Shown: positions 12,221 to 22,700 of the stretch, one piece after another | How positions within the stretch are numbered: position 1 is the stretch's first letter | How the letters are laid out: each line of letters begins with the position of its first letter | DNA from: Halichoerus grypus | Lineage: Eukaryota; Chordata; Mammalia; Carnivora; Phocidae | DNA: 64,000 nt | Assembly: GCF_964656455.1 (NCBI RefSeq) | Contig: NC_135723.1 | Span: 102,439,283-102,503,282 of the forward strand | Direction of reading: 5' to 3' | Position numbers and translations under genes: made by a program | Notes under the pieces: generated by a model | What the model saw: only the letters and a program-made list of their open reading frames with translations | What the model was told of the DNA's origin: nothing | The model's database searches: none

Positions 12221-12434
12221 TTTTTATTTTTAAAAATTTTTTTTTAAAGATTTTATTTATTTATTTGACAGAGAGAGAAACAGTGAGAGAGGGAACACAA
12301 GCAGGGGCAGTGGGAGAGGGAGAAGCAGGCTTCCCACTGAGCAGGGAGCCCAATGTGGGGCTCAATCCCAGGACCCTGGAATCATGACCTGAGCTGAAGG
12401 CAGACGCTTAATGACTGAACCACCCAGGCACCCC
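12221..12434 (-). mobile_element. SINEC with clear target-site duplication
   Basis: Full SINEC on the minus strand: the head complement ends at 12434, the AAATAAAATCTTT tail is near 12245, followed by a T-rich plus-strand run. The duplication AAGAAAGCTCAtATT at 12206-12220 is repeated as AAGAAAGCTCAgATT at 12435-12449, one mismatch in 15. Confidence 0.97.
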
Positions 12435-12534
12435 AAGAAAGCTCAGATTTTAATGAACATCAGCAATGACTTAATCTTTGAGTAAAAGACTAGTTTGTGA
12501 TTACAGTAATCACTCTCTTTTCCCATGTACTGTG

Positions 12535-12997
12535 CTGGTTAATTTTATAAGTCAAATTGACTGGGCCACAAGGTGCCCAGTTATTTGGTCAAACATGATT
12601 CTGGGTATTTCTGGATAAGATTATCAATGGAATCAGTAGACTGAGTAAAGCAGATTGTTTTCCTTGATGTGGGTGGGCCTCGCCCAATCAGCTGAAGACC
12701 TGAATAGAACAAAAAAGCCTATTAAGTGGGCAGTCCTTTTTCCTGACTGCTTTGAGCTGGGATATCAGTTTTTTCCTGTCTTTGGACTCAAATGGAAACA
12801 TCAGCTCTTCTTGAGTCTTGAGTCTGTTGACCTGTGGACTGGAACTTAAACCATTAATTCTCCTGGACCTCCAGCTTGCTGACTGCAGATCTTGGGAAGG
12901 GTCAATTCATGTGAGCCAGTTCCTTAATATAAATTTACATATATACATGTACACATCCTATTGGTTCTGTTTCTCTGGAGAGCCCAGACTAATAAAG
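12535..12997 (+). mobile_element. LTR-like interspersed repeat, copy 1 (family not named)
   Basis: About 460 bases starting TGGTTAATTTT and ending near TTCTCTGGAGAGCCCAGACTAATA. A second copy lies at 33311-33755, and a short antisense piece of its end at 42952-43000. TG at the start and a CA-like end in copy 2 suggest an LTR, but I cannot name the family with confidence. It contains WTCTGGGT, CAGATTG and GTGGGTGGGCCT blocks shared with copy 2. Confidence 0.75.
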
Positions 12998-14690
12998 CCA
13001 CCACTTTCAGACACTGGGGATTTCACATGTTGGGATTTCTGACGGTAGAATTCACCTGGGTAAAGTCAAACCTCTTGTAAGAAGTAACAAGAAAAGAACA
13101 CTGATCAAATGACATGGCGAATCTATTCTTCTGTTGTAAATCTTACCTGATGTCAATTGTGAAACTGAGTATTTTGCCAAAGTCTCAACTTAAAGCTACT
13201 TTAATCAAAGCAGTTGCTAATGCAAAGAATACATAGATTAAGAACGAAGCAGAAAGATGGACAAACCCAGTGGCTGCACTAAGCAAGTTTGGAGAGAGCC
13301 TGCCAGAGTTAAATAGATATCCACGAATCAACAGTAAGCAAAGGTGAATGGGATGTGGGCACTACGAAACACGGCAGGTCTATGTACTGTAACCTAACAG
13401 AAGTATGATGACGAAAATGGGATAAACATGCTCTTCTTGTAGACTGGAAAGGAAACAGGAGATAAACTGAAGCCACGAGCCGATGTTGGGAGAGGTTCTG
13501 ATGGCAAGGCCATCTTCAAATACGCCTTCATCTAATTTTCTCATAAAATTATTATCTGAAACTAGTAGGACAATGGAGAATCTTCCTATTTTAAGCATTT
13601 TCCCCTGATACTCTTGCCTTCTTTCCTTCTTTGGGATCCTTCTTTATCTGTCCAGCTTTCCACAAGTCAACGGCTAAAGGCAGATGAGTTGCGAAGAGTG
13701 AATAGTCACTACCGGTTACTCAGAGTGGCTTTGCTCTTTAATTCTGAACAGCGTTCCCCCTTTATGCCTGTCATCTCTGTGGGCCTCTCTGCCGAGGCCC
13801 CGCACGGGTAGGACCCAGGTGCCCCACACAAGTGGTTTTGGCTGACAGTTTGGTGAGTTCAGGGAAGACGTTCAGTCTAACAAATTTATTATTGACTTAA
13901 AGTTTAATCCATGTTATTTCACTTCCCATTTCCAGAGATAATTTAAAGGAAGTTATAACAATGGCAGGTTAAAAATATTTTTGTCCTATTCTCTTGATTT
14001 TCTCTCCCTCCTCCATCATGTGGTGAGGGGATAGGGAAAGGCAGGTTGCACGGGACAGTTCCAACCGGCCCGTTCTTGTTGGGAAAGAGGAAAGAAGGTT
14101 CCAAATGAATGAATGCCGCCTCACATGAAGAGAAAGACCAACTTAATGTTGCTTCAAACCAGTTTGGGTTGGTGGTATTTTTTGTCCACAGTGGGCTGGG
14201 TTTAGTGTAAAGTTCAGTAGTACAAAGAAGGTCTGCGTGGGTGTTCATTTCTGGAGAAAAGTTGTCATTAAGAATCCTAACACAGAAGGTGAGCACTTCT
14301 TAAACCTAAAGGCAGGAATGTTCTTCTGCCCTCTACTTTCCTGGCAAATACCAGTCCACATTCTTTAAAAGCTACCTGCAAGCATTCAACTTTGGTTCAC
14401 CTATTTCTTTCACCTAATTCTTAAGCCAAATCATTAGTAACAGGTAGTTTTCACGTGTAAACCAACGCTTGTGTGTGCTTATTTATACATTATATATGTC
14501 TAATAAGTGCATGCTTGAAGGCATTGTGGGTAATTTACATACAATTACTGTTGGAATTGCTCAGAATTTTCTGCTTCACTGTGGGTTCAAAACTGGCATC
14601 TTACTCTTTCTTATATGCGATTTTTTTGTGAATGCAAAAAAACAAAAAAACAAAAAAAAAAAAAGGAAAAGCTTCTCAGACCCCTCCCAG
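12998..14690. other. Non-coding upstream flank, nothing recognised
   Basis: No recognisable exon or repeat. A-rich runs near 14638-14664 immediately precede the CpG island. The 117-codon minus-strand ORF at 13943-14296 has no domain or exon context. Confidence 0.5.
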
Positions 14691-14745
14691 CCTCTCACGG
14701 TTGCCACGGCCCCCCAGCCGAGGGCGCGCGGGCGCTCACGCGCGG

Positions 14746-14776
<31 letters not shown>

Positions 14777-14777
14777 C
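14746..14777 (+). repeat. (CA)n microsatellite at the edge of the CpG island
   Basis: About 16 CA units with one interruption (ACGC), directly after a CpG-rich GCGCGCGGGCGCTCACGCGCGG segment. Confidence 0.97.
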
Positions 14778-15799
14778 GTGAGTTCAAGCCTGATGCTCCC
14801 ATATCCCTTGAGGCAAATCCGGTTTTGGAGCGCCCTGGTTCCTCGTAGAGGAATGCCGAGGCATGGGGAGACATCCTGTGTCTGCTCTTGGCAGCGGCCT
14901 GGCTTGGTCAGCACTTGAATTTGACCACCCTCTGCGTGCGCGCTCTCGGGAGCGCGCGTCCGTGTGTGGTCCAGGGGGCGAACCCGAGGAGGTGACTTGA
15001 TTAATCCGAGAAGCGCCCAGGGGTGGGGATCGCGGAACCCAGGGCGCGGTCCCCGGGCAACCTGCCGCTTGGGGTGGAGGAGTGGGAGCTGGGTTTGGGC
15101 CCGGGCGAACGCCCCAGTGGCTCCCGGGCCAGGCAGACCCGTTGGCGCCAGGCTGGGCTGTAGGAAGCCGATGGGATCAGACGCCAAGACGCAAAGACGC
15201 CCGAGGGGCCGCGGCTGGGCGGAGGCCCGCAGGGAAGCGGATCCCGGGAGGCCAGGTGTGCAGCCGGAGGGCTTCCGTGCCAGCCGGCGCGGGGAGCTGC
15301 CTTTGCCCAGCAAGGCGTCCGGTGCCAGGGAGCTGCCGCGGCGGCAGATTCGGATGCAGACCCGGGGCGCAACCATGGCGACGCAACGTGTCCCCCCTAG
15401 TAACTCGCAACAGCATTATTTATAAGCTGCCAGCCATGGCCTGCCCTCCGCTTCCCCCTCTGCTTCGCCACACTGGCGGCCGACGGGCACGGCGCGCCTG
15501 GCTCTGCGCTGCCGCTGCCTCCCTCCCGCGGGCGCAGCCGGAGGTGGTCGCAGCCGGTCGCCGCTCACGCCGGGCAGAAGGCGGCAGCTTACCCGCGGAA
15601 ATCACCTTAGTGCCTGTTTGTAGAACCGAGCGTGCCGGCGACGCGCGCGCACACACGGCCCCGCGGGGAGGGGGCGTCTCCCCAGGAGGAATGTTGGTGG
15701 AGGGGCTCCCGGCTCTACCCAAACAGTGTGGGTTCGCGTCACCTTGCTGCCGCCCGAGGCTTCCGGGTCCAGCCCAGTCCTGGCAGAGCACCCGGTACG

Positions 15800-15862
15800 A
15801 ACGCGCGCGCGCGCGCGCACACACACACACACGCACACACACATACACACACGCTCACACGC
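15800..15862 (+). repeat. (CG)n(CA)n compound repeat in the CpG island
   Basis: Nine CG/GC units followed by about 20 interrupted CA units, ending in CTCACACGCG. Alternating purine-pyrimidine sequence of this kind favours Z-DNA. It lies about 600 bases upstream of the candidate start codon. Confidence 0.95.
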
Positions 15863-16075
15863 GCCCGCCCGCCCTGGCGTCGCCGCCGCCCCGCAGGGGC
15901 CCCCGCCCTTAGGGACAAGTGCGGCCACCGGCGCGCCCCGCGCTGCCTGCGGGAGGAGCCCCGGGTCGGCCGCACCGCCGGTGTCCCCGCGTGCGCCCCT
16001 CGGGTCCGCGCCGCTGTGCCTGGCGGAGCGCTGACGGCGACCGCCGGACACGCACGCTGTCGGAGCCAACCCTCC

Positions 16076-16160
16076 CGCCCGCTCCCGCTCCCGCTCCGCT
16101 CGCAGCCGGCCCTCCTCCCGGGCCCTGGCCCTGGCCCCCGGCCCCCGGCCCCGGGCTTTT
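16076..16160 (+). promoter_or_regulatory. C-rich short tandem repeats upstream of the exon
   Basis: Two adjacent low-complexity tracts: about four repeats of CCCGCT (16079-16099), then repeats of GGCCCT and GGCCCCC (16118-16155). The minus strand has several G-runs of three or more separated by short loops, which fits G-quadruplex potential. It lies 270-350 bases before the start codon and so could be core promoter or 5'UTR. Confidence 0.55.
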
Positions 16161-16377
16161 GTTGAAAGCGCGGCAACCCTCACGCCCTCCCCTCCGGCTT
16201 TTTCTGCCTCTCAAGCGGTGGCCAAAAAGAGTTGTTCGCTATTGTGATCCGCCTGGGAGAGGCGAGCGGCGAGCGGCGGGCAGGGGTGGGGACACCGAAG
16301 ACCTGGAAGGATCGGGGTTCTTCCCAGCCAACTCCACCCAGCGATCGCCAGCGCAGTCTCTCATCACCGCCGGGACA

Positions 16378-16386
16378 ATGGATTAA
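16378..16386 (+). CDS. Candidate two-codon upstream ORF (Met-Asp-stop)
   Basis: ATG GAT TAA stands in strong Kozak context (A at -3, G at +4) and ends 44 bases before the main ATG. If the transcript starts upstream of it, ribosomes would meet this minimal uORF first. Such uORFs can reduce or gate downstream translation. Whether it is transcribed is unknown. Confidence 0.4.
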   Translation: MD

Positions 16387-16430
16387 GTTACTCTTCCCGG
16401 GGCCAGAAGTCGCTGCAGACTTAGGGAGAG

Positions 16431-16481
16431 ATGAAGGAAAAGGCGATGATTAAGACTGCTAAAATGCAGGGCAACGTGATG
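16431..16481 (+). CDS. DPP6: First coding exon of DPP6, short N-terminal isoform (17 codons)
   Basis: ATG at 16431 opens the peptide MKEKAMIKTAKMQGNVM, which ends exactly at a consensus splice donor (ATG|GTGAGT), leaving phase 0. An in-frame TAG at 16422-16424 sits two codons upstream, and position -3 is G, so this ATG is a sound start. From memory of the family, the peptide matches an alternative N-terminus of DPP6. That protein is an enzymatically inactive dipeptidyl-peptidase-like type II membrane protein. It associates with Kv4 channels and speeds their gating, and its variable cytoplasmic N-termini come from alternative first exons. The shared second exon starts with ELVGSNPPQ in phase 0, which fits, but it is outside the window. 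A lysine-rich 17-residue peptide alone cannot prove identity. The alternative is an unrelated gene with a short first exon. Confidence 0.72.
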
Positions 16482-16487
16482 GTGAGT
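16482..16487 (+). other. Splice donor GTGAGT of the first coding exon
   Basis: ATG|GTGAGT agrees with the consensus donor at +1 to +6, although the exonic TG before it is less typical than AG. The ORF stays open for about 890 bases past it, but that is explained by the GC-rich island. Confidence 0.8.
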
Positions 16488-17330
16488 CTGGGGGGCGAGG
16501 CGCGGGGTCGGGAGCGCCCGCGGGGAGGAGCGGTGGTGGTGGTGGGGGTCCTGTCCCCCCGAGTCCCGAGCCGCCGGGCTGATCGCGACCCGTGGCCGCG
16601 CGCGGCGGCGCCTCCCCCACTTCCCACCGGAGCCCACCGGCGGCCGCCAGGGTACCGAGGGGCAGGCGCCTGTTTGCATATCGCAACTTTGCGGTGTCGC
16701 CGTCCCTCTCCTTCGGGCGTGGGGCTTGGGGCCGGGGTGGGTGTGCGAGGCGAGGAAGGGGCGGCGGCCGCGCGGCGGTCCGAGTTCCAGGCGGACCCCC
16801 GGGGGCGGTCCTGGGGGGAGGTGGACAGAGGAGGTCGCGGCGGCCAGGGGAGGGCCCAGGGCCCTGACGCTCGCGCGGCCTCGGGGCTGCTAGTCCCCGG
16901 AGCCCGAGACCTGTTGGGGTTAGCGAGCCTCTGGCACACTCGGGGCGGCGCCGCTCGCTCTGCTCTGGCTGCTGCCTCCGCGGCCGCCTCTCCGGCGGGC
17001 CCTGCTCCCCCAAGGGCTGGCTGCCAGCGAGCCAGCGAGCGTGATAACGGCCAGGCGTCCCCAAGAATTACCCTGCGCCCCGAAACCCCCTCTGGGCGGT
17101 GGGAGGCTCAGGGATGCAGGGCCAGGGGCTGTCTTAGCACGCACAACTTTGCTAACTCAGGGACCCCGGCGTTCCGCCTCCCAGCGAGCCACCCCCTCGC
17201 CTGCGCCCTGCGACCCGCCTGCGGCGCTCTGGCTGCCCGGTCCCCCGCGCCCCGGGCATGGGGCCGAGGGGGTCAGGGTGCTGGAACCTCCTGGCGAGGA
17301 CGAGGAGGTTGCCATCTTGTTCTGTGGAAA

Positions 17331-20300
17331 TTGTGTGTGTGCCTGTGCGTATTTATTTGGGTGATGTTTTAACCCTTTCGCTGTTGGTGTAGGATGATTA
17401 GGAGGAGGGTCTCTATTTTTATATTACTCCCGGGTAGTTTTTTGTGAGAGAGGGACCACGAGATGGGGAATGGCATGTTACTTTTGAGGGTACAGCAGGA
17501 AAAGCAGGAATTCTTCCGGGCGTGGGGTCTAGAGTTGTTTGTGAGGTGGGTTGGGTCCAGGTCATGGGAGGAGGGGTCCAGTGGCGGGAGGTGTGTTTGG
17601 GATAATCCAGTCGGTGATCCATTTTGAGGTCTTGCTTTAAACAAAAAGAGACAAGAAATGAAAAATTTATTCGAATTGAACAAATATCCAGCTGGCTTAA
17701 CCACACCCACAGCAAGACACCTGTTGCCTGGCTGAGGAAGATCAGACTGCTCCGAACTTGAACTTGACTTCTGGCCCGAGGTGTGTACCACTCCATTCAG
17801 GATAGCTCTGGGAGCTCAGTAACTGCATCGAGGGGATTATTTTGCAGGACCCCCTCCCCCCATCCCCCAAAGATAAGCTCCTCATTCAAGGAACTTCATC
17901 TGTTTGTGGGTTCTGCGGTTGACTGACCTAATTGCTTGTTTGTGGAAATACATCTGTTTCCCTCATTTTCCCACTCTCTTTTTAGTCATTGTGCTGTTCA
18001 GCATAATTTTTTGTAAAACAGGGCAGAAACGTGTATGGAGTAATGTTTTCCAATTAAATTCCCACCTGCACCCATAATTCCCCTTTTATATTATGCCATA
18101 ATGTGCTAGTAAAACCTACACATTTAGGACTGAGGCAGAAGAAAGAATTTGGATTAATTTTATTGGTAATATAATGACACATTATTGATTCATTACCTAA
18201 ATCTGTTGTCAAACAGGTGTTTCTTCTCATGACTTAGCTGGTAAGTTGGGACGTGGTAACATCTTTATATTACATCTAAAAACTTGTGAAGTGCTCCCTC
18301 CCACTACGCCCTCTCTGGGTTTACTTCAGAAAATGAAGGATGGAAGGAATTTTTCACTCGTAGTCTGAATAAAGATGTTCCACGTGCTCACCCTGGAGCC
18401 TCCTCAGTGTCTACTGTTTGTAAGTAGAATTAGAACAAGTTGCACTGAGCCTAGCGAATTCTGCAGGAACCTGTCATAGTTTTAGGCTCATCATTGGCCT
18501 CAGAGAAAATGAGGTCCAGACTTCGTCAAGGTTTCGGTGTTCTGTCAATTCTTGCATTGGTCATTCTTACTCTGCGGTGGGGCTTGTTCCCTTTTTTTGA
18601 AATTTCATGCTCCGACTAAATCCACACAGCTTTAATTGAGTGCTCGTTTTTCACTTAAATTGTTGTTTGGGGGCTTCGTGATCCTTAGTTCCTCATCAGT
18701 CGTCTTTGGAAGGCTCGCTCAGCACAGCCTGTCTTGGATTGGGCGACGGGCAAAATCTTTTCCCCGGCAACTTGATTGACATTCAGGTGCTATTTTACGT
18801 CCCGGATGAGGACAGAGTGATTCATGCTCCGTGCTGGCAGCTGAGTTGCTATGCATCTGACTGTGATGGAGAGAGCGTTCTAGGGTATGCGGGGTCAGCG
18901 CCTGGACGTGCACACGGACGCCCAGACACAAGCTGCAGCTCCGTTCCCAGCTCCCCGGGTGCTCTGGATGCACACGTGAGGTTCAGGGTTTGAAAGGGAG
19001 ACACTTGGTATCGCCAACATGGTCGGAGACGAGCCACATCCAGCCACAGCCCGGCAGCGGGGCACGTCAAGGGGTGTTGGCTCCAGCCTCTGGTCATTCC
19101 CATGACCGTGGTGTGGCCAGTGGCGACCTGGGACTTGTCTAAAATCTTCCTGAAGGCTTCATTCCTCGCACATTGTTTTAGAAGTTGATTCCTGCGGACA
19201 GGTGATCGAGAGAAGGCATGCTTATCGGCATACTACATAATCCCATTTGGGCTTCATACATGAGTAAAAGGAGTAACAAAGGTGGAATGAGTTCGTAACT
19301 TCTGTTTTGATTTTTGAGAAGAGTCTGTTTCATAAATTTTATTTCTAACATTGCAGAAAAAGAAAAAAATCCCAGACTAAGCATGGCACTTTCTATCTGC
19401 AATTTAATACTCTGAGAAAGAGATTGAGATTTTCCCATTCTCCCAGAACAAAACTTAGGTTTAAAAATAACTGTATTTTCACAAAATCTACATTTGAAAA
19501 TCTGTGGGGAAGGGTGATTTGCGTGTTTTTTCAGCATTTCAGATTTTTACTTAATCACTGTTTAAATCAAACCAGTTCTTTTGGAGAAGCATATCCTCTT
19601 GCGATAGGTTCTAAGATCAATAGAAAATTTTATTATCAGAAGGATATTACTTCACGCTAAATCCCTCTACTTCATCCACATGAGCTCTCCCCAGACACTG
19701 AGTTGCTCAGCAGGGACTGAGTAAAGGTTGGTTAAAAATAAAAGCCTTGGGGACTGCCCTGTGCCCTGTGGGACAGTCTCCCCTGTCCTTGGTATGTTGG
19801 TGGCTCTTTAAGTAGATGGTGGGTTAGGCGGGTCCTTGGTGACCAGACTTGTGTCAGAGGAGGTTCAGAAACTGGATGCAGAGGATCAGGGGTCTGCAAA
19901 CCACAGGGACACTTGAGAATCTCACAGTTGGTTGGTTTTGGTTTTAAATGCAAGTTGCAGCCTAGGAATTAACTCCCTGTATAGGGAAAGTGGGTGTTTT
20001 TCCTGTGGCCTCTGGAACTGAATTTAGGGCTTTGGTCACTAATTGGAGAGATCTGTGGAATTATGAGCCAAGTATCTTTTCCGATCTTGCCTTCCCCTTC
20101 CTATGTTGAATAAAACCCTGGATCAGAACCATCTAAAGTAAGAGCTTTCTTTCAGGCCATTTGAGTAGTTCACTGATTGATTAGATTAAACAGAATGACT
20201 TTCCAACATTGGTGCCCTACTTGTGATAAGCCCAGGTGAGCGGAGGAAACTCTTTGAGGTTTTTAGATAAATTGCAGGGATTCGTGTGGAACACAACCCC

Positions 20301-21580
20301 CATTGCTGAGTGCTTGTTGGGAACAGCGATGCACGTTTGTGAGATGATTTTCCAGGGTACAGCCTTGAGTGACGCACAGGTTGCCCTCCGTCTGAGGGCG
20401 ATTGGAAACACCACACCTGCTTCCTTCTATAGACTGGCACCCTGGTGACATAAAGGCTGTGGTGTTGGTTCTAATTGTGAGCATTGTAGTGTGTGTTTTG
20501 GGGGGAATTTGCCTTCCTGAAATGGGTTCTGAAAATTCCTGCCAAGGTCACAAGTTTTTGAGAATTTGCCCCTGTATCCCAGTGTGGTGGCACATCTGCT
20601 GACATTTCTCTACTTCCTGTTCGTTTGGCATCCCTTCATAAAATTGTCAGCCCTGTAACTGCACTCCTCTCGAAATCTTGATGAATCCCCTGTGCAGGCA
20701 GAAGGAGCAGAGCGAGAGTCCATTTCACGCGCCCCTCTTGGAGGATTTACAGGATTGGGAAGACCTCACACATGTTAACGGCCAATCAAAGATACCCAGA
20801 GTTGATGAAGTTTCTAAACCCAGAGAGGGGTGGTCAGCTCAGGGTGTCTTAGGAAATACCTTGAGTAAAACTTGGGTGCACAGGGCTGGCCTCCTCTCCC
20901 CTTGCAGGTCCTTGCCTTACGGCGCCCTGGGACTTGGTGTGGGGACGTGCAGTTATGCTAAGGAGGCCTTTCCTCTACCTCAGTAATTTCTCTTTCCTGT
21001 GCCCTGTCCTCATGCTAATGACATGACTCAAAACTTGTTCATCTTTTGCACTTTGAACTCCCTGTGTTGCTATTGCCAAGAGGTGGTGCATTTCCAAGTG
21101 TTAGCATCTCTTGCTCGTCTGTGGTCACTTGCTGGGCACCGTGAGACCCGAGAGGATGCTTGTACTAAATGCACAGACAGGTGCTCATTTCTATACCTGG
21201 CACAGACTGCTTTTGTGAGAAAGGTCTCTGATTTTCGTCGTACTTTTTTTTTCTTTTGTTTTAAGAACTCCTGCAAGTTCTAGTGCATCAGATAACACGA
21301 GAGAGAATTCCATGCATGCAGTATGTTCCACGTACAGCTACAATAAAATGGAAGTGTATGTTCACTTTAGGGGTTACCATATATGGTTTTTACAACACCA
21401 CCAACCAATTCTCTCACACCCCCTGGATGTCCTGTCATCCAGCTCCGTTCCAAGGCTGCTAGCTGGAGGGAGCGTCACCTCCCACAGGTTGAGGACTCAG
21501 TCCCAGAAGACGGCCCCCATTTCAGACACCAGTCTTAATTAGTTCAGGTACTTCAGGTACTTCTGTGTTTCTGACAGATT
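17331..21580 (+). other. Intronic sequence, no exon or named repeat seen
   Basis: Base composition falls to normal after the CpG island. No ORF shows a domain. The ORF at 18706-18993 (95 codons) has no exon signal that I trust. Confidence 0.5.
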
Positions 21581-21584
21581 GGGT

Positions 21585-22700
21585 AGAAATCAGAGGTTCC
21601 CAGGACCCTCTCCTCAGGGTCCATTAATTTGGTAGGGTGGTTCATGGAATTCAGGACACCAGCTTATTTACTAGATCACTGGTTTATTACAGAGGGTGTG
21701 AAAGGCAATGAATCACTAGCCAGGTGAAGAGATACAGAGGCTGAGGTTTGGAAGGGTCTCAAACACAGGAGCTTCTGTCCCCCCATGGGGTATGGGGTGC
21801 CACCACCTTGGCTGCATTCTGGTTCCCCATCCCGGAAGTTCTCTAAACCCTGGCCTTTGGGTTTTTAGGAAGGCCCCGTTACATAGGGATGACTCATTAA
21901 GTCATTGGTCATTGGCGATGGATTCCATCTCTAGCTCCTCTCCCCTGCCCAGAGGTTGGGGTGGGACTGAAAGTTCCAACCCTCTTATCACAAGGCTGGC
22001 TTCCCTGGCAACCAGCCCTATCCTTACAGGACTTCCTAAAGACCAAAGCTCCTGTGTGGGACCCTGCCAGGCTTTGCCCTCTGTATCTCTTCGCCTGGCT
22101 GGACATTGGTATCCTTTAGCATCCTTTGCGGTAAACTGGGAACAGAAGCTCAATTGTAGTTGAAAGGGGATGGTTATGAATAACAAGACACCTGTTTCCC
22201 CTTGGTGGCTCTAAGGAGATTTCAGGACCTAAGGACAAAAGATCAAATATTATGACAAAAGGTGCTCCCCATTGCTCTTATTACACAGGAAATTCCAAGG
22301 GTTTTGGGAACTGTGAACCCTGGATGCAGACCAACTGCAACTGACCCTTGAACAACTTGACTTTGAGCTGCACGGGTCCACTTATACATGGATTTTTTCT
22401 GATAAATAAAGCAGAATGTTGTAAATGTATTTTCTCTTCCTTATGATTTTCTTAATAACATATTCTTTAGCTTACTTCATTGTAAGCATACAGTAAATAA
22501 TACATATAACATGCAAAACACGTGTTAATTAATCATGTTATCGGTGAGGCTCCTGGTCAAAAGTAGGCTCTTAGTAGTTAAGTTTTTGGGGAACCAAAGG
22601 TCATATGTAGATTGTTGACAGTGCAGGGGGCCGAAGCCCCTAAACCCTATGTTGTTCAAGGGTTAACTGCATATATTTGTTATAAATCACAACATCATAG
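21585..22700 (-). mobile_element. ERVL-class LTR (MER21-like), split by a DNA transposon
   Basis: Solitary LTR of about 780 bases once the insert at 22338-22669 is removed. The text resembles ERVL LTRs of MER21 type: TCCTCAGGGTCCATTAATTT near 21612, GGTTTATTACAGAGG near 21680, GGAAATTCCAAGGGTTTT near 22288. It resumes after the insert with ATATTTGTTATAAATCACAA near 22673. AATAAA on the minus strand within the TTTATTA block suggests minus orientation. The family name is from memory. No internal retroviral genes adjoin it. Confidence 0.6.
22338..22669 (+). mobile_element. Tigger/MER8-type DNA transposon (non-autonomous), copy 1
   Basis: Inverted terminal repeats of about 19 bases: CAACTGACCCTTGAACAAC at 22338 and its imperfect reverse complement GTTGTTCAAGGGTTAACTG ending at 22669. 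At 332 bases it has no transposase ORF. The expected TA target duplication appears decayed to TG on the left and CA on the right. It sits inside the ERVL-type LTR. Family name from memory. Confidence 0.8.

Larger units (their letters stand above)
14700..17330 (+). promoter_or_regulatory. CpG island containing a candidate DPP6 promoter
   Basis: A stretch of about 2.6 kb is dense in CG dinucleotides and GC-rich, with sharp edges against AT-rich flanks. It surrounds the coding exon at 16431-16481 and extends about 850 bases into the following intron. I see no TATA box in the 500 bases before the start codon, which fits a dispersed CpG-type promoter. GC-box-like GCCCGCCCGCCC is at about 15864. 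The transcription start cannot be fixed from sequence. Long ORFs on both strands (up to 313 codons) are an effect of low stop-codon density in GC-rich DNA. Confidence 0.85.

Noticed and set aside
16672..16681. Octamer-like TTTGCATA in the CpG island
   Set aside because: A single short motif without further support is expected by chance.
14576..17372. Long ORFs on both strands of the CpG island (up to 313 codons)
   Set aside because: They overlap in up to six frames, lack domains and are rich in Pro, Arg, Ala and Gly, as expected from GC-rich DNA with few stops. Only the first 17 codons at 16431 have splice and start support.
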